Positions 34,045 through 43,706 of a DNA stretch of 63,171 nt are shown here, one piece after another. The DNA lies in NCBI GenBank assembly GCA_036840015.1, contig DAISVV010000001.1:1-63171 (forward strand), read 5' to 3'. The notes under the pieces are model-generated. The model was not told the origin of the DNA, ran no database searches, and saw nothing but the letters and a program-made list of their open reading frames with translations. Position numbers and translations under genes: made by a program. Every line of letters starts with the position of its first letter. Positions within the stretch are counted from its first letter, which is position 1. Source of the stretch: SZUA-430 sp036840015. Lineage in GTDB: Bacteria > Pseudomonadota > Alphaproteobacteria > Micropepsales > Micropepsaceae.

Positions 34045-35163
34045 ATGCGCATAACGATCGAGCGGGCTAGCTTCCTCAAGTCGCTGAACCACGTGCAGAG
34101 CGTCGTCGAGCGACGCAATACGATCCCCATCCTGTCGAACGTGCTCCTGCAGGCGCGGGAGGGAAAGCTGTCGCTGACGGCGACCGACATGGACATCGAG
34201 GTGGTCGAGACGGTCGATGCCGATGTTGCGCGCGCCGGGGCCACGACCGTTTCGGCGCACACGCTCTATGACATCGTGCGCAAGCTGCCGGAAGGGGCGC
34301 AGGTCCAGCTGGAATTCGCCGAGGCGGATGGGCGGCTGGTGCTGTCGGCCGGCCGGTCGCGCTTCCAGCTGCAGGCGCTGCCGAAGGACGATTTTCCGGC
34401 CATGCCGTCCGGCACGCTGCCGCACATGTTCAAGCTTTCCGTGCCCGAGCTCATCGCGCTGATCGACAAGACGCGCTTTGCGGTGTCGACGGAGGAGACG
34501 CGGCATTACCTGAATGGCATCTACCTTCATGCCCATGGCGAGAAGGGCAAGGTCCTGCTGAAGGCCGTTGCCACGGACGGGCACCGGCTTGCCCGTTTCG
34601 AGCTGCCGGCGCCGAAGGGCGCGAACGAGCTCACCGGCGTGATCATCCCGCGCAAGGCCATCAACGAGGTGCGCAAACTGCTCGAGGATGCCGACAGCGA
34701 GGTCGAGATTTCGCTCTCTGACACGAAGGTGCGCTTCCAGCTTGCGTCGCTGACGCTGACCTCGAAGCTGATCGACGGCACCTTCCCGGATTACCAGCGC
34801 GTCATTCCGACCGGCAACGACAAGGCGCTCGAGGTCAATCGTGATGAACTCAAGGCAGCTGTTGATCGCGTTTCTGCGGTCGCCAGCGAAAAGACCCGCG
34901 CGGTGCGCCTGAACATCGACAAGGGCAAGCTGGTGCTGAGCGTGGTCAGTCCGGAAGCCGGCACAGCCACCGAGGAAATCCCGGTCAGCTACCAGCATCC
35001 GGCGATGGAGATCGGCTTCAACGCCCGCTACATCCTGGATATTCTCGAGCGCATCGACGGGGAGACGGCGGTGTTCCTGTTCTCGGATCCCGGATCGCCG
35101 ACACTGGTGCGCGAGAGCGAAGGCAATGCCGCGCTCTACGTGCTCATGCCGATGCGGGTGTGA
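34045..35163 (+). CDS. dnaN: DNA polymerase III beta subunit (sliding clamp)
   Basis: 372 residues from MRITIERASFLKSLNHVQSVVERRNTIPILSN, the conserved N-terminus; the frame is open upstream but not conserved. Three clamp repeats of about 120 residues are visible, with KLPEGAQVQLEF, VATDGHRLARFELPAP and the C-terminal ALYVLMPMRV that lines the partner-binding pocket. recF follows with a GTGA overlap. Confidence 0.97.
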   Translation: MRITIERASFLKSLNHVQSVVERRNTIPILSNVLLQAREGKLSLTATDMDIEVVETVDADVARAGATTVSAHTLYDIVRKLPEGAQVQLEFAEADGRLVLSAGRSRFQLQALPKDDFPAMPSGTLPHMFKLSVPELIALIDKTRFAVSTEETRHYLNGIYLHAHGEKGKVLLKAVATDGHRLARFELPAPKGANELTGVIIPRKAINEVRKLLEDADSEVEISLSDTKVRFQLASLTLTSKLIDGTFPDYQRVIPTGNDKALEVNRDELKAAVDRVSAVASEKTRAVRLNIDKGKLVLSVVSPEAGTATEEIPVSYQHPAMEIGFNARYILDILERIDGETAVFLFSDPGSPTLVRESEGNAALYVLMPMRV

Positions 35164-36380
35164 GCACTGTCGAGGGTACTGCAAAGATGAGCGTCCGGGA
35201 GCCCATGGTGGCGATGGCCCACAGAGCGGTGCTGCAATGCGCCGTGACGCGGCTGATGCTGACCAATTTCCGGTCCTACGGCATGCTGGACCTGAAGGTT
35301 GACCGGGCGCATGTCGTGCTGGTCGGGCCGAATGGCGCGGGCAAGACGAATGTGCTGGAGGCGCTTTCAATGTTCTCGCCCGGGCGCGGTTTGCGGGGTG
35401 CGCGGCTTGGCGAATTGTCCCGCATGCCGGCGCATGCCAGCGATGCTGCGGCCGAGCGGCCCTGGGCGATCTCGGCGACGGTCAGCGCGTCGGACAGCGC
35501 GTTCCAGGTGGGTGTTGGTTTCCTGCCGGGGCAGGGCGAAGGCGACAGTGCCAAGAGGACCGTGCGGATGGATGGTGTGCCGGTCGCCGGCGTCGCGGAG
35601 CTGGCGCAGCATGTCCGGTTGACCTGGCTTTCGCCCGCGATGGACAGGATCTTCGTGGAAGGCGCCTCGGAACGGCGGCGCTTCCTTGACCGGCTGATCT
35701 CAAGCTTCGATCCCATGCATGCGCGCCGCTGGAACCGTTACGAGACCGCCATGCGCGAACGCATCGGCGCCCTGCGCAGCGGTGCGGGTGAGGGCTGGCT
35801 CTCGGCGCTCGAGCAGACGATGGCCGAGACGGGTGTTACGGTATCTGCCTCGCGACTGGCGGGCCTTGCGCAGCTGGCGGCGGCGATGGACCAGCAGGGG
35901 GGAACGCCGTTTCCACGGGCCGACATGGCCCTGTCCGGTTTCCTCGAGCAGGGGCTTGGCACGCATGCGGCCGTCGATGTGGAGGATTCCTTCCTGGCGC
36001 GCCTGAGGGCGAACCGCGGGCGTGACCTTGATGCAGGCCGCACGCATGACGGGCCGCATGCGACCGACTTCCTGGTTTCCCATCGCGAAAAGGGGCGGGC
36101 GGCGGAGAATTGCTCGACGGGCGAGCAGAAGGCGCTGCTGATCCGGATCGTACTTGCCTCGGCGTCGCTGCCGGCACCAGGCGCCCCTGAGAAGCCCGTG
36201 CTGCTGCTCGACGAGGTGGCCGCGCATCTCGACGACGTTCGCCGGCGGGCGCTTTTCGAGGAGATCGAGGCGCTTGGCGTGCAGGCCTGGCTGACCGGGA
36301 CTGATGCGCCGCTGTTTGCCGGGCTGGAGGGGCGTGCGCAATTCATGCGCGTGGCCGACAGCCAGATCCGGCCCTTGTGA
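35160..36380 (+). CDS. recF: DNA replication and repair protein RecF
   Basis: SMC-like ATPase of gap repair. 406 residues if translation starts at the GTG overlapping the dnaN stop; ATG 35187 is an alternative, since conservation begins at LTNFRSYGMLDL. Walker A GPNGAGKTNVLEALSM, signature STGEQKALLIRIVLA and Walker B VLLLDEVAAHLD are intact. It lies in the canonical dnaN-recF-gyrB order. Confidence 0.94.
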   Translation: MSTVEGTAKMSVREPMVAMAHRAVLQCAVTRLMLTNFRSYGMLDLKVDRAHVVLVGPNGAGKTNVLEALSMFSPGRGLRGARLGELSRMPAHASDAAAERPWAISATVSASDSAFQVGVGFLPGQGEGDSAKRTVRMDGVPVAGVAELAQHVRLTWLSPAMDRIFVEGASERRRFLDRLISSFDPMHARRWNRYETAMRERIGALRSGAGEGWLSALEQTMAETGVTVSASRLAGLAQLAAAMDQQGGTPFPRADMALSGFLEQGLGTHAAVDVEDSFLARLRANRGRDLDAGRTHDGPHATDFLVSHREKGRAAENCSTGEQKALLIRIVLASASLPAPGAPEKPVLLLDEVAAHLDDVRRRALFEEIEALGVQAWLTGTDAPLFAGLEGRAQFMRVADSQIRPL

Positions 36381-36430
36381 TTGCTGCCTGCGGAAGCGGG
36401 CTCATTGAAACTGATTGACTGGAACGACCG

Positions 36431-38854
36431 ATGACTGACGAAAATCCCAAGAACGAAGCCACCTATGACGCCGACAGCATCAAGGTGCTGAAGGGTCTTG
36501 ATGCCGTGCGCAAGCGTCCGGGCATGTATATCGGCGATACCGATGACGGTTCGGGCCTTCACCACATGGTCTATGAGGTGGTCGACAACGCCATCGACGA
36601 GGCGCTGGCAGGCCATGCGACAGAAGTGAATGTCAGGCTGAATGCCGACGGGTCCTGCACCGTGAGCGACAACGGGCGCGGCATTCCGGTCGATATCCAC
36701 CCGACCGAGGGCGTTTCGGCTGCCGAAGTGATCATGACGCAGCTGCATGCGGGCGGAAAGTTCGACCAGAATTCCTACAAGGTGTCCGGTGGCCTGCATG
36801 GCGTGGGCGTGTCGGTGGTCAACGCGCTGTCGGAATGGCTGGACCTGCGCATCTGGCGTGACGGCAAGGAGCACTACATGCGCTTTCGCATGGGTGAGCC
36901 CGCGGCGCCCCTGGCTGTTGCCGGCGAGGCCCAGGGCCGGCGCGGCACCGAGGTGACCTTCCTGCCGTCGCCTGCGATCTTCACGAAGACCGAGTTCGAC
37001 TTCGGCACGCTCGAGCACCGGCTCCGGGAGCTGGCCTTCCTGAATTCCGGTGTCACGATCAGGTTCCAGGACCTGCGCGGGGTCGAGCACAAGGAAGTGC
37101 AGCTGCATTACGACGGCGGCGTGGAGGCCTTCGTGCGCTATCTCGACCGGACGAAGACTGCGCTCATCTCCAAGCCCGTGACGTTCCGCATCGAGCGCGA
37201 CGGGATCACTGTCGAGGCCGCGATGTGGTGGAATGACAGCTATCACGAGAACACGCTCTGCTTCACGAACAACATCCCGCAGCGTGATGGCGGTACGCAC
37301 CTGGCTGGTTTCCGGGGAGCGCTGACGCGCGTCGTCAACGGCTATGCGAATGACAGCGGGCTTGCCAAGAAGGAGCGTGTTGCGCTCACGGGCGATGACT
37401 GTCGCGAGGGGCTGACGTGCGTGCTGTCGGTGAAGGTGCCGGATCCGAAGTTCTCGTCGCAGACGAAGGACAAGCTTGTCTCGTCGGAGGTCCGGCCTGT
37501 CGTGGAAGGCGTGGTCAACGAGCAGCTGTCGACGTGGCTCGAGGAGCATCCGGCCGAGGCCAAGGCCGTGGTGGCGAAGGTTGTCGAGGCGGCAGCCGCG
37601 CGCGAGGCGGCACGCAAGGCGCGTGAGCTGACGCGGCGCAAGAGCGCGTTCGACCTGTCCTCCCTTCCCGGCAAGCTTGCCGACTGCCAGGAGCGGGATC
37701 CAGCCAAGTCCGAACTGTTCATCGTCGAGGGTGACTCGGCCGGTGGTTCCGCCAAGCAGGGGCGCAACCGCCTGAACCAGGCGGTGCTGCCCTTGAGGGG
37801 CAAGATCCTGAACGTGGAGCGCGCGCGTTTCGACCGCATGCTGTCGTCGGGTGAAATTGCAACCCTGATCACGGCGCTGGGAACCGGTATCGGCCGCGAG
37901 GAATTCGCGCCGGACAAGCTGCGCTATCACAAGATCATCATCATGACTGACGCCGACGTGGACGGCGCCCATATCCGCACGCTGCTGCTGACCTTCTTCT
38001 ATCGCCAGATGCCGGAGCTGATCGAGCGCGGCCACCTCTATATCGCGCAGCCGCCGCTCTACAAGGTGACACGCGGCAAGTCCGAGCGTTACCTGAAGGA
38101 CCAGCGCGAATTCGAGATCTTCGTGATGGCCGAAGGCATCCGTGATGCGGTGCTCACGCTGGCCGGTGGCGAGCAGATCGCCGGGCCCGACCTCGGGGCG
38201 CTGGCCGAGTTCGCGCGCATGGTGAAGTCGTCTGTGCACAGCCTGTCGGCGAAGTATCCGGCCTTCCTGGTGGAGCAGGCAGCCATTGCCGGGGCGCTGA
38301 ACCCGGAGACGCTTGCCGATCCGGTGCGGGCGGCGGAGGCCGTGCGCGTGGTTTCAGCCCGCCTTGATGCCGTTTCGAACGAGCTGGAGCGCGGCTGGGC
38401 CGGCCGGGTTGGCGAGGGCGGGCTCTTTTTCTCGCGCAAGGTGCGCGGGGTGCTCGAGGAGGTGGCGATCGACACGGTGCTCGTGACTTCCGCCGAGGCC
38501 CGGCGGCTGGATCGCTGGTCGAAGGACCTGGTCGCGACCTACAAGGATGCCGCGCAGCTGTCGCGGGGCGATGATGCGCATGCGATCCATGGCCCGAGCG
38601 AGCTTGTGGAGGCGATCCTTGCCTGGGGCCAGAAGGGCCTGACCCTCCAGCGCTACAAGGGCCTTGGCGAGATGAACCCGGAGCAACTCTGGGAAACAAC
38701 GCTGGACGACAACGTTCGTTCGCTGCTGCAGGTGCGCATCTCGCATGGCGATACGGCCGACGAGATCTTCTCCAAGCTGATGGGTGACATCGTGGATCCG
38801 CGTCGCGAGTTCATCCAGGAGAACGCGCTTGCTGTCACGAACCTCGACATCTGA
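36431..38854 (+). CDS. gyrB: DNA gyrase subunit B
   Basis: 807 residues. The GHKL ATPase domain has RKRPGMYIGDTDDGSGLHHMVYEVVDNAIDEALAGH and VSDNGRGIPVD. The transducer domain follows, and the TOPRIM domain has the SELFIVEGDSAGGSAKQGRNR and TDADVDGAHIRTLLLTFF metal sites. C-terminal LQRYKGLGEMNPEQLWETT is diagnostic. Start ATG 36431. It supplies ATP hydrolysis for negative supercoiling. Confidence 0.98.
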   Translation: MTDENPKNEATYDADSIKVLKGLDAVRKRPGMYIGDTDDGSGLHHMVYEVVDNAIDEALAGHATEVNVRLNADGSCTVSDNGRGIPVDIHPTEGVSAAEVIMTQLHAGGKFDQNSYKVSGGLHGVGVSVVNALSEWLDLRIWRDGKEHYMRFRMGEPAAPLAVAGEAQGRRGTEVTFLPSPAIFTKTEFDFGTLEHRLRELAFLNSGVTIRFQDLRGVEHKEVQLHYDGGVEAFVRYLDRTKTALISKPVTFRIERDGITVEAAMWWNDSYHENTLCFTNNIPQRDGGTHLAGFRGALTRVVNGYANDSGLAKKERVALTGDDCREGLTCVLSVKVPDPKFSSQTKDKLVSSEVRPVVEGVVNEQLSTWLEEHPAEAKAVVAKVVEAAAAREAARKARELTRRKSAFDLSSLPGKLADCQERDPAKSELFIVEGDSAGGSAKQGRNRLNQAVLPLRGKILNVERARFDRMLSSGEIATLITALGTGIGREEFAPDKLRYHKIIIMTDADVDGAHIRTLLLTFFYRQMPELIERGHLYIAQPPLYKVTRGKSERYLKDQREFEIFVMAEGIRDAVLTLAGGEQIAGPDLGALAEFARMVKSSVHSLSAKYPAFLVEQAAIAGALNPETLADPVRAAEAVRVVSARLDAVSNELERGWAGRVGEGGLFFSRKVRGVLEEVAIDTVLVTSAEARRLDRWSKDLVATYKDAAQLSRGDDAHAIHGPSELVEAILAWGQKGLTLQRYKGLGEMNPEQLWETTLDDNVRSLLQVRISHGDTADEIFSKLMGDIVDPRREFIQENALAVTNLDI

Positions 38855-38872
38855 GAAAGGTTGCCGCGCGCC

Positions 38873-39544
38873 ATGAATGTCAGCGAAGCCATCAATACCC
38901 GCCTGACTGCCCGGGCGTTCCTTGATACGCCGGTCGACGGCCGGGTGATCCGCGAGATCCTGGAGACGGCCAAGCGGGCGCCATCGGGCGGCAACCTGCA
39001 GCCGTGGCACGTGTGGGTGGTAGGCGGAGAGGACCTTGTCCGTTTCAAGGCGCTGATCCGCGAGAAGATGTCGGCAAGCCCGCGGGGCGAAGGGACCGAA
39101 TACAATATCTATCCGCCGGAGCTGAAGGAGCCCTACAAGTCCCGCCGGTTCAAGGTGGGCGAGGACATGTATGCGACCATCGGCGTGGCTCGCGAGGACA
39201 AGCTTGGGCGCCTGATGCAGTTTGCGCGGAACTTCGAGTTCTTCGGCGCACCGTGCGCGATGTTCTTTGCGATCGACCGGCAGATGCAGCAGGGGCAGTG
39301 GGCCGACCTTGGCATGTTCATGCAGTCGATCATGCTGCTCGCACGCGAGCATGGGCTGCATACGGCGCCGCAGGAGGCGTGGGCGATCTGGCACAAGACG
39401 GTGGGTGAGTTCCTGTCGATCCCGCCGGAGCTGATGCTGTTCTGCGGGATGGGGATTGGCACCATCGATCCCAACGCGGCGATCAACGGCTTGCGCAGCG
39501 ACCGGGCGCCGCTCGGGGAATTTGCGAGCTTCAAGGGTATCTGA
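38873..39544 (+). CDS. nitroreductase-family flavoprotein
   Basis: 223 residues from ATG 38873. FMN-binding features: NTRLTARAFLDTPVD at the N-terminus, KRAPSGGNLQPWHVWVV, and late GIGTIDPNAAINGLRSDR. The central QWADLGMFMQSIMLLAREHGLHTAPQEAW segment is typical of NfnB/NfsB-like enzymes. Natural substrate unknown. It starts 18 nt after gyrB and may be cotranscribed; it converges on terB-like with 13 nt between. Confidence 0.85.
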   Translation: MNVSEAINTRLTARAFLDTPVDGRVIREILETAKRAPSGGNLQPWHVWVVGGEDLVRFKALIREKMSASPRGEGTEYNIYPPELKEPYKSRRFKVGEDMYATIGVAREDKLGRLMQFARNFEFFGAPCAMFFAIDRQMQQGQWADLGMFMQSIMLLAREHGLHTAPQEAWAIWHKTVGEFLSIPPELMLFCGMGIGTIDPNAAINGLRSDRAPLGEFASFKGI

Positions 39545-39557
39545 GGGGCGGTGCTGG

Positions 39558-40013
39558 TCAGCCCGCTGCGGCCTTTGCCTTCAGCGCGATGCGCTCGCGT
39601 TCGGCCAGCGGGATCTCGAGTTCCTCTGCCACGCGGTTCAGCATCATGGATTCGAGGTTGTGCAGCTGGCCGTCTGACATCGCGATCTCCCAGAGCTTTT
39701 CCAGGACGTCGATCCGTTCGGCCATGTCGAAGCCGCGCTTGATGGCCTGGCAGAAGATCCAGTCATGCCAGGTGCCTGCCTGGCGTATCTCGGCCAATGC
39801 GAGAAGCTCGCGGGCCTTCTGCGGCGGCAGCTTCAGCGTTTCGCGGATGATCCGGACGATGGTTCCCTGTTCGAAGGCCTCGTAGTGGCCATCCATGCGG
39901 GAGGCCTCGACCAGCAGCGCTGCCACGGCCACGTGGGCGCGTTCGAAGGGGTCAGGGTTGATCGCGCCCTGTTCCATGCGCGCGTCGAGATAGGCGATGA
40001 TCCGGTCGAGCAT
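39558..40013 (-). CDS. TerB-like (tellurite-resistance B fold) protein
   Basis: 151 residues from MLDRIIAYLDARMEQGAINP (start 40013); further upstream residues run into a terminator and are not credible. The all-helical TerB pattern is visible: AVAALLVEASRMDGHYEAFEQGTIVRII with an acidic metal-binding loop, then the repeat LEKLWEIAMSDGQLHNLESMMLNRVAEEL. No tellurite operon surrounds it. Function unknown. A strong terminator lies 42 nt upstream, isolating it from the RND region. Confidence 0.78.
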   Translation of the reverse strand: MLDRIIAYLDARMEQGAINPDPFERAHVAVAALLVEASRMDGHYEAFEQGTIVRIIRETLKLPPQKARELLALAEIRQAGTWHDWIFCQAIKRGFDMAERIDVLEKLWEIAMSDGQLHNLESMMLNRVAEELEIPLAERERIALKAKAAAG

Positions 40014-40054
40014 CCGTCCTGGTTCCTGAGCCCTTGTGCAGGAGGATTTGCCAC

Positions 40055-40088
40055 AAAAAAGAGGGCCAGAACATCCCTGTCCCGGCCC
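40055..40088 (-). terminator. terminator downstream of the RND remnant
   Basis: On the minus strand GGGCCGGGACA (40088-40078) pairs with TGTTCTGGCCC (40073-40063), 11 bp with two G-U pairs and a GGGA loop, followed by TC and six T. It sits right after the pseudogene stop, as if it belonged to a formerly complete gene. Confidence 0.7.
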
Positions 40089-40132
40089 CCCCTGACTGGC
40101 AAGACGCGAGGGCACTCAAGACGCCAGGGCAC

Positions 40133-40380
40133 TCAGTGCCAGTGGCCTCCCGGTTCGGGGCCCGGTAGGGCCGTTTCTTGCGCGGCATGAGCATGAAGGT
40201 CAGCAGGATGCCCATGCATGCCTGGAACCTGAGGGACGAGAACGACCATGTCGAGACGCCCATCGCGAAGTTCAGGGCGGTGAAGGAAACACCGTTGCCC
40301 GTCTCGAGGGTCGTCTCCTCGCAGGCCTCTGTGATGCTCAGCCCCTTCGGGAGGTGAGGCTGCATCCGATTGCAATGACC
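40133..40380 (-). pseudogene. decayed 3' remnant of a second MMPL/RND transporter gene
   Basis: Translation of this segment (about NRMQPHLPKGLSITEACEETTLE onward) aligns with the last 100 residues of the intact RND gene upstream: 37 of 50 residues from ITEACEETTLETGNGV are identical. The fragment then lacks a block equal to 21 codons (VNMIMALTALPGLAVVIDTVF in the intact copy), resumes at PRKK, and has lost one G in the following PYAGPEP codons, shifting frame before a PGGHWH-stop ending. No start or upstream part remains. The divergence indicates an old paralogue, not a recent tandem copy. Confidence 0.82.
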
Positions 40381-40384
40381 GCGT

Positions 40385-40422
40385 AAAAAAAAAGACACCC
40401 GCTTCTGTTCGAAGCGGGTGTC
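40385..40422 (-). terminator. rho-independent terminator of the RND exporter gene
   Basis: Minus strand: GACACCCGCTTC (40422-40411) pairs perfectly with GAAGCGGGTGTC (40405-40394), 12 bp, 5-nt loop, followed by nine T. It lies 38 nt after the RND stop and before the remnant. Confidence 0.92.
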
Positions 40423-40459
40423 CCTGAAATTCAACCAGAGAGCATGTTCTCCGGTGATG

Positions 40460-43201
40460 TCATTGCCAGTGGCCTCCCGGCTCGGGGCCCGCGTAGGGCA
40501 GTTTCTTGCGCGGGAAGACGGTGTCGATGACGACCGCAAGACCCGGCAGGGCCGTCAGCGCCATGATCATGTTGACCATGAACATGAAGGTCAGCAGCAA
40601 GCCCATGTCGGCCTGGAACTTCAGGGGCGACAAGGACCAGGTCGACACACCGATCGCGAAATTCAGCGCGGTGTAGAAGACGCCGTTTCCGGTTTCCAGA
40701 ACGGTTTCTGCGTAGGCGTCGGTGATGTTCTGGCCGCGCGACAGATGATACTGGAGGCGGTTGTAGATGTAGTAGGCGTAGTCGATGCCGATGCCTACGA
40801 CGAGCACGATCACCGGCAGCGTCGATACCTTCAGGCCGATGTCCAGTTCCATCATGAACCAATAGCCGAAGAACGTGGCGTAGGTCAGCGGCAGCAGACA
40901 GCCGATGGCGGCGCGGATGTCCCAATAGGTGATGTAGGTCAGGAAGATCACGATCGCGTAGACGATCAGTACCGAGGGCAGTTCGTAGGTATGAACCGTC
41001 TCATTGACCGCTGCTGTCACACCTGAGTTGCCCGAGGCCATCCGGATCGAGAAGGAATCCGGCACGCCGTCAATCACGAAGAGTTCGGCGTTCGCGAATT
41101 CGGGCTTTGCAATGAGGGCTGCAAGACCGACCTGGGCCTTGCCGTCCTTGCCGGGCGTGACTTCGAGCGTGCCTTCGGCACCCTTCACGGGCTCACCCAC
41201 CAGACCGGTCAGCTCGAACCTGTCGGGTGGCGGCGGCAGATAGCCCTTCACCGTCCAGGTCTGTGGCTGGTCCTTGGCGAGTGCCGGGGCCGTGTAGACA
41301 AGGCCTTCCGCCTGGTCGCGCGAGAGGGTCCAGCTCGTGGTCGGGCTCTGCTCGTCGCGGATCGGCTTGCCGTCCGGCAGGAACTGGGGCGGCATCACGC
41401 GTGTGCCATTGGGGCGGCCTGCGGAGAGCACCGGAGTGAACCCTCGCGCTTGCGTCCATGCATTCACGGCCTCGACCACTTTCTTGATGGTCGTCGCCTT
41501 GCCGTCTTCCAGGAAGATCTGGAGCGGCATGATCGTGCAGTTGTTGTCGAGCAGGCCGGAGGATGACCCGATTGGGCCGGTGGCCTGCACGAGAGCCGAG
41601 CGATCGTGGGGCAGGGCGCGCCATTTCAGGTTGCCCTCGTTCCAGCCCGCTGCAATCGACTTGGCGGTGAACGCGGCGCTCTGGACATCACGCACGCCCT
41701 CGACGTTGCGCATGTACCAGCTGAACTCGTTCATGTAGACCATCGAGTCGTAGTCCACGCAGGACTCCGGCGGGGTTTCGACGATCACGGTGAACAGGTC
41801 GAGGCCCAGCGAGAACTTCTCTGAGATCAGCTTGGCATCGACGTTGTAGCGCGAGTCCGGGCGCAGCTCGGGCGAGCCGGCGTGCAGGTCGCCGATGTGG
41901 CGCTCGTTGCTCTTGTAGACCGCAAAGCAGAAGGCAATGAAGAAGCCTGCCGATACCGGGAAGGCCACGGCGGGCTTTCCGAAGACGGCCATCAGCTTCA
42001 TCCAGCGCAGGCGGCGTTCGCGTGCCTGCGCGACCTTCTCGCGATAGTTCTCGGGGAAGGTGAAGTAGGTCATCATGACCGGCAGCATGATCAGGTTCGT
42101 CACGATCTTGAGGATCGTACCGATGGCGGCCGTGATGGCGAGTTCCTGGATCTGCGGAATCGGGACGATGTAAAGCGCCGCAAAGCCGACGGCGTCGGTC
42201 AGGATCGAGATGGTGCCCGGGACCAGGAGGCCGCGGAAGCTCGATCGGCCAGCCTTTTCCGGGTTCGAGCCGTGCGCCAGCTCGGCGGTTATCATGTTCA
42301 GCTGCTGGACGCCGTGACTGGTGCCGATGGCGAACACGAGGAAGGGCACGAGGATCGCCAGCGGGTCGAGGCCGAAGCCCAGCAGCGTGATCAGGCCGAA
42401 CTGCCAGACGACCGAGGTTGCCGAGCAGAACACCGTCAACCATGTCAGCTTCCAGTCGCGGCAGTAGAGCCAGAGCGAGAGAACCGTCAGGACGAAGGCG
42501 ATGGCGAAGAATTTGGGTGCTTCCTCGATGCCGCCCTTGGCGATGTCGGAGATGCTCTTGGCGAAGCCGATGATGTGGACCTGCAGCCCGTCCTTCTCGA
42601 ACTTTGCGCGGATCTTGGACTCGAGTTCCTCACCGAGGGCGATGTAGTCGAGCCGCTTCTGGGTGGCCGGGTCGTACTCCAGCAGTTCGGTGACGACCAT
42701 CGCGGCCGTGAAGTCGTTTGACACCAGGCGGCCCACAAGGTTGCCCTTCAGGACGTCATTGCGCAGCTGCTTGATGGCGGCGCCTTCCATCTCTTCGGGC
42801 GTGATCGTGCCCGGGATAACGTCGCGGGCGTTTATGCCGTCTTCGGTGATCTCCAGAATGCGGGTGTTCGGTGTCCAGAGGCTGGTGACGGTCCTGCGGT
42901 CGACGCCGGGAAGGTAGAAAATGTCCTGCGTGATGTCGTTGAGGGTCTTCAGGAACTCCTTGTTCCAGATCTCACCCTTGGTGTTGCGAAGGACGATGAT
43001 GACGCGATTGGCGCCAAACAGACGGTCCTGATACTCGAGGAATGTCTCGATGTAGGGGTGGTTGGTCGGCATGCCCTTGTAGAAGCCCGCGTCCATGCGC
43101 AGCTTCGTGGCTTCGAGGCCGAGGACAATGGTCAACAACGCCAGCGAGGCAAGAAAGAGCACGCGGCCACGAAAGAAAATCGTTTCAAGAAAGGTAATCA
43201 T
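40460..43201 (-). CDS. MMPL/RND-superfamily exporter
   Basis: 913-residue inner-membrane protein. Both RND halves are visible: an N-terminal membrane helix (13-30), a periplasmic loop, helices from about 225 to 400 including VFAIGTSHGVQQLNM, a second helix (about 410-430), a second loop (435-735), and a C-terminal helix bundle with GIGIDYAYYIYNRLQYH. The second loop has a Pro-rich insertion (YLPPPPDRFELTG). It belongs to the single-component MMPL-like branch thought to move lipids or hydrophobic molecules, not the tripartite AcrB type. No membrane-fusion partner is adjacent. The start is 505 nt from the divergent di-iron gene. Confidence 0.85.
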   Translation of the reverse strand: MITFLETIFFRGRVLFLASLALLTIVLGLEATKLRMDAGFYKGMPTNHPYIETFLEYQDRLFGANRVIIVLRNTKGEIWNKEFLKTLNDITQDIFYLPGVDRRTVTSLWTPNTRILEITEDGINARDVIPGTITPEEMEGAAIKQLRNDVLKGNLVGRLVSNDFTAAMVVTELLEYDPATQKRLDYIALGEELESKIRAKFEKDGLQVHIIGFAKSISDIAKGGIEEAPKFFAIAFVLTVLSLWLYCRDWKLTWLTVFCSATSVVWQFGLITLLGFGLDPLAILVPFLVFAIGTSHGVQQLNMITAELAHGSNPEKAGRSSFRGLLVPGTISILTDAVGFAALYIVPIPQIQELAITAAIGTILKIVTNLIMLPVMMTYFTFPENYREKVAQARERRLRWMKLMAVFGKPAVAFPVSAGFFIAFCFAVYKSNERHIGDLHAGSPELRPDSRYNVDAKLISEKFSLGLDLFTVIVETPPESCVDYDSMVYMNEFSWYMRNVEGVRDVQSAAFTAKSIAAGWNEGNLKWRALPHDRSALVQATGPIGSSSGLLDNNCTIMPLQIFLEDGKATTIKKVVEAVNAWTQARGFTPVLSAGRPNGTRVMPPQFLPDGKPIRDEQSPTTSWTLSRDQAEGLVYTAPALAKDQPQTWTVKGYLPPPPDRFELTGLVGEPVKGAEGTLEVTPGKDGKAQVGLAALIAKPEFANAELFVIDGVPDSFSIRMASGNSGVTAAVNETVHTYELPSVLIVYAIVIFLTYITYWDIRAAIGCLLPLTYATFFGYWFMMELDIGLKVSTLPVIVLVVGIGIDYAYYIYNRLQYHLSRGQNITDAYAETVLETGNGVFYTALNFAIGVSTWSLSPLKFQADMGLLLTFMFMVNMIMALTALPGLAVVIDTVFPRKKLPYAGPEPGGHWQ

Positions 43202-43706
43202 AGAACTCGCTCACTCCCCACTCGTCGCCGGCGAAACAGCCAGAGCTCCGTTGCAGTCCCCACCAATTTCATCCGGAGCGGAAGAGGATTGACCGGGGCG
43301 CCTTCTGCCAGCTGCGGTCCATGGACCCGCTGACTCAAGTCGTCCCCTGTTCCCTCCCGACCCTCACCCGGAACAGCCGGTCATCCCTGCCGAACGCCGA
43401 ACCGGTGGCCGACGGACCGCGCAAGCGGACGCACCGGACCATTTTGTAATAGTGTAACACAGCGGTCAGGCTCGGCGAACTATTTGCTTGGTTCTTTGCC
43501 AATCCGGACCGGTGTGTGGGTCGTTTGCCTCAGTCTTGCTCCGAAATGCAATCATAGGTTGAATTAAGCATAACATGATGTGGATTAAGACGGTTCTAAC
43601 TTGCGTGTGACAGCATAAAGTTGACGCCGACGTCATTTTAAAATTGACGTCGGCGTCATAATTTGGTTCGATGTGCTTGCTCTCATAACGACGGGACCGG
43701 AAGACA
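43202..43706. other. 505-bp divergent spacer between RND exporter and di-iron protein
   Basis: No supportable gene. The half near the RND gene is GC-rich; 43440-43700 is clearly AT-richer. It contains the paired palindromes at 43622-43658. The minus-strand reading frame 43466-43735 overlaps the di-iron gene start and has no recognisable features. Nothing else was identified. Confidence 0.6.
43622..43658. promoter_or_regulatory. paired palindromic operator upstream of the di-iron gene
   Basis: TGACGCCGACGTCA (43622-43635) and its exact reverse complement TGACGTCGGCGTCA (43645-43658) are separated by 9 A/T bases. Each 14-mer is itself a dyad with TGACG/CGTCA arms. The two centres are 23 bp apart, and the last base is 48 nt before the ATG at 43707. 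The geometry suggests two dimers of a TetR-like repressor; the regulator is not encoded nearby. Confidence 0.72.

Noticed and set aside
35738..38239. 833-codon minus-strand open frame
   Set aside because: Antisense to recF and gyrB; composition of a shadow frame.
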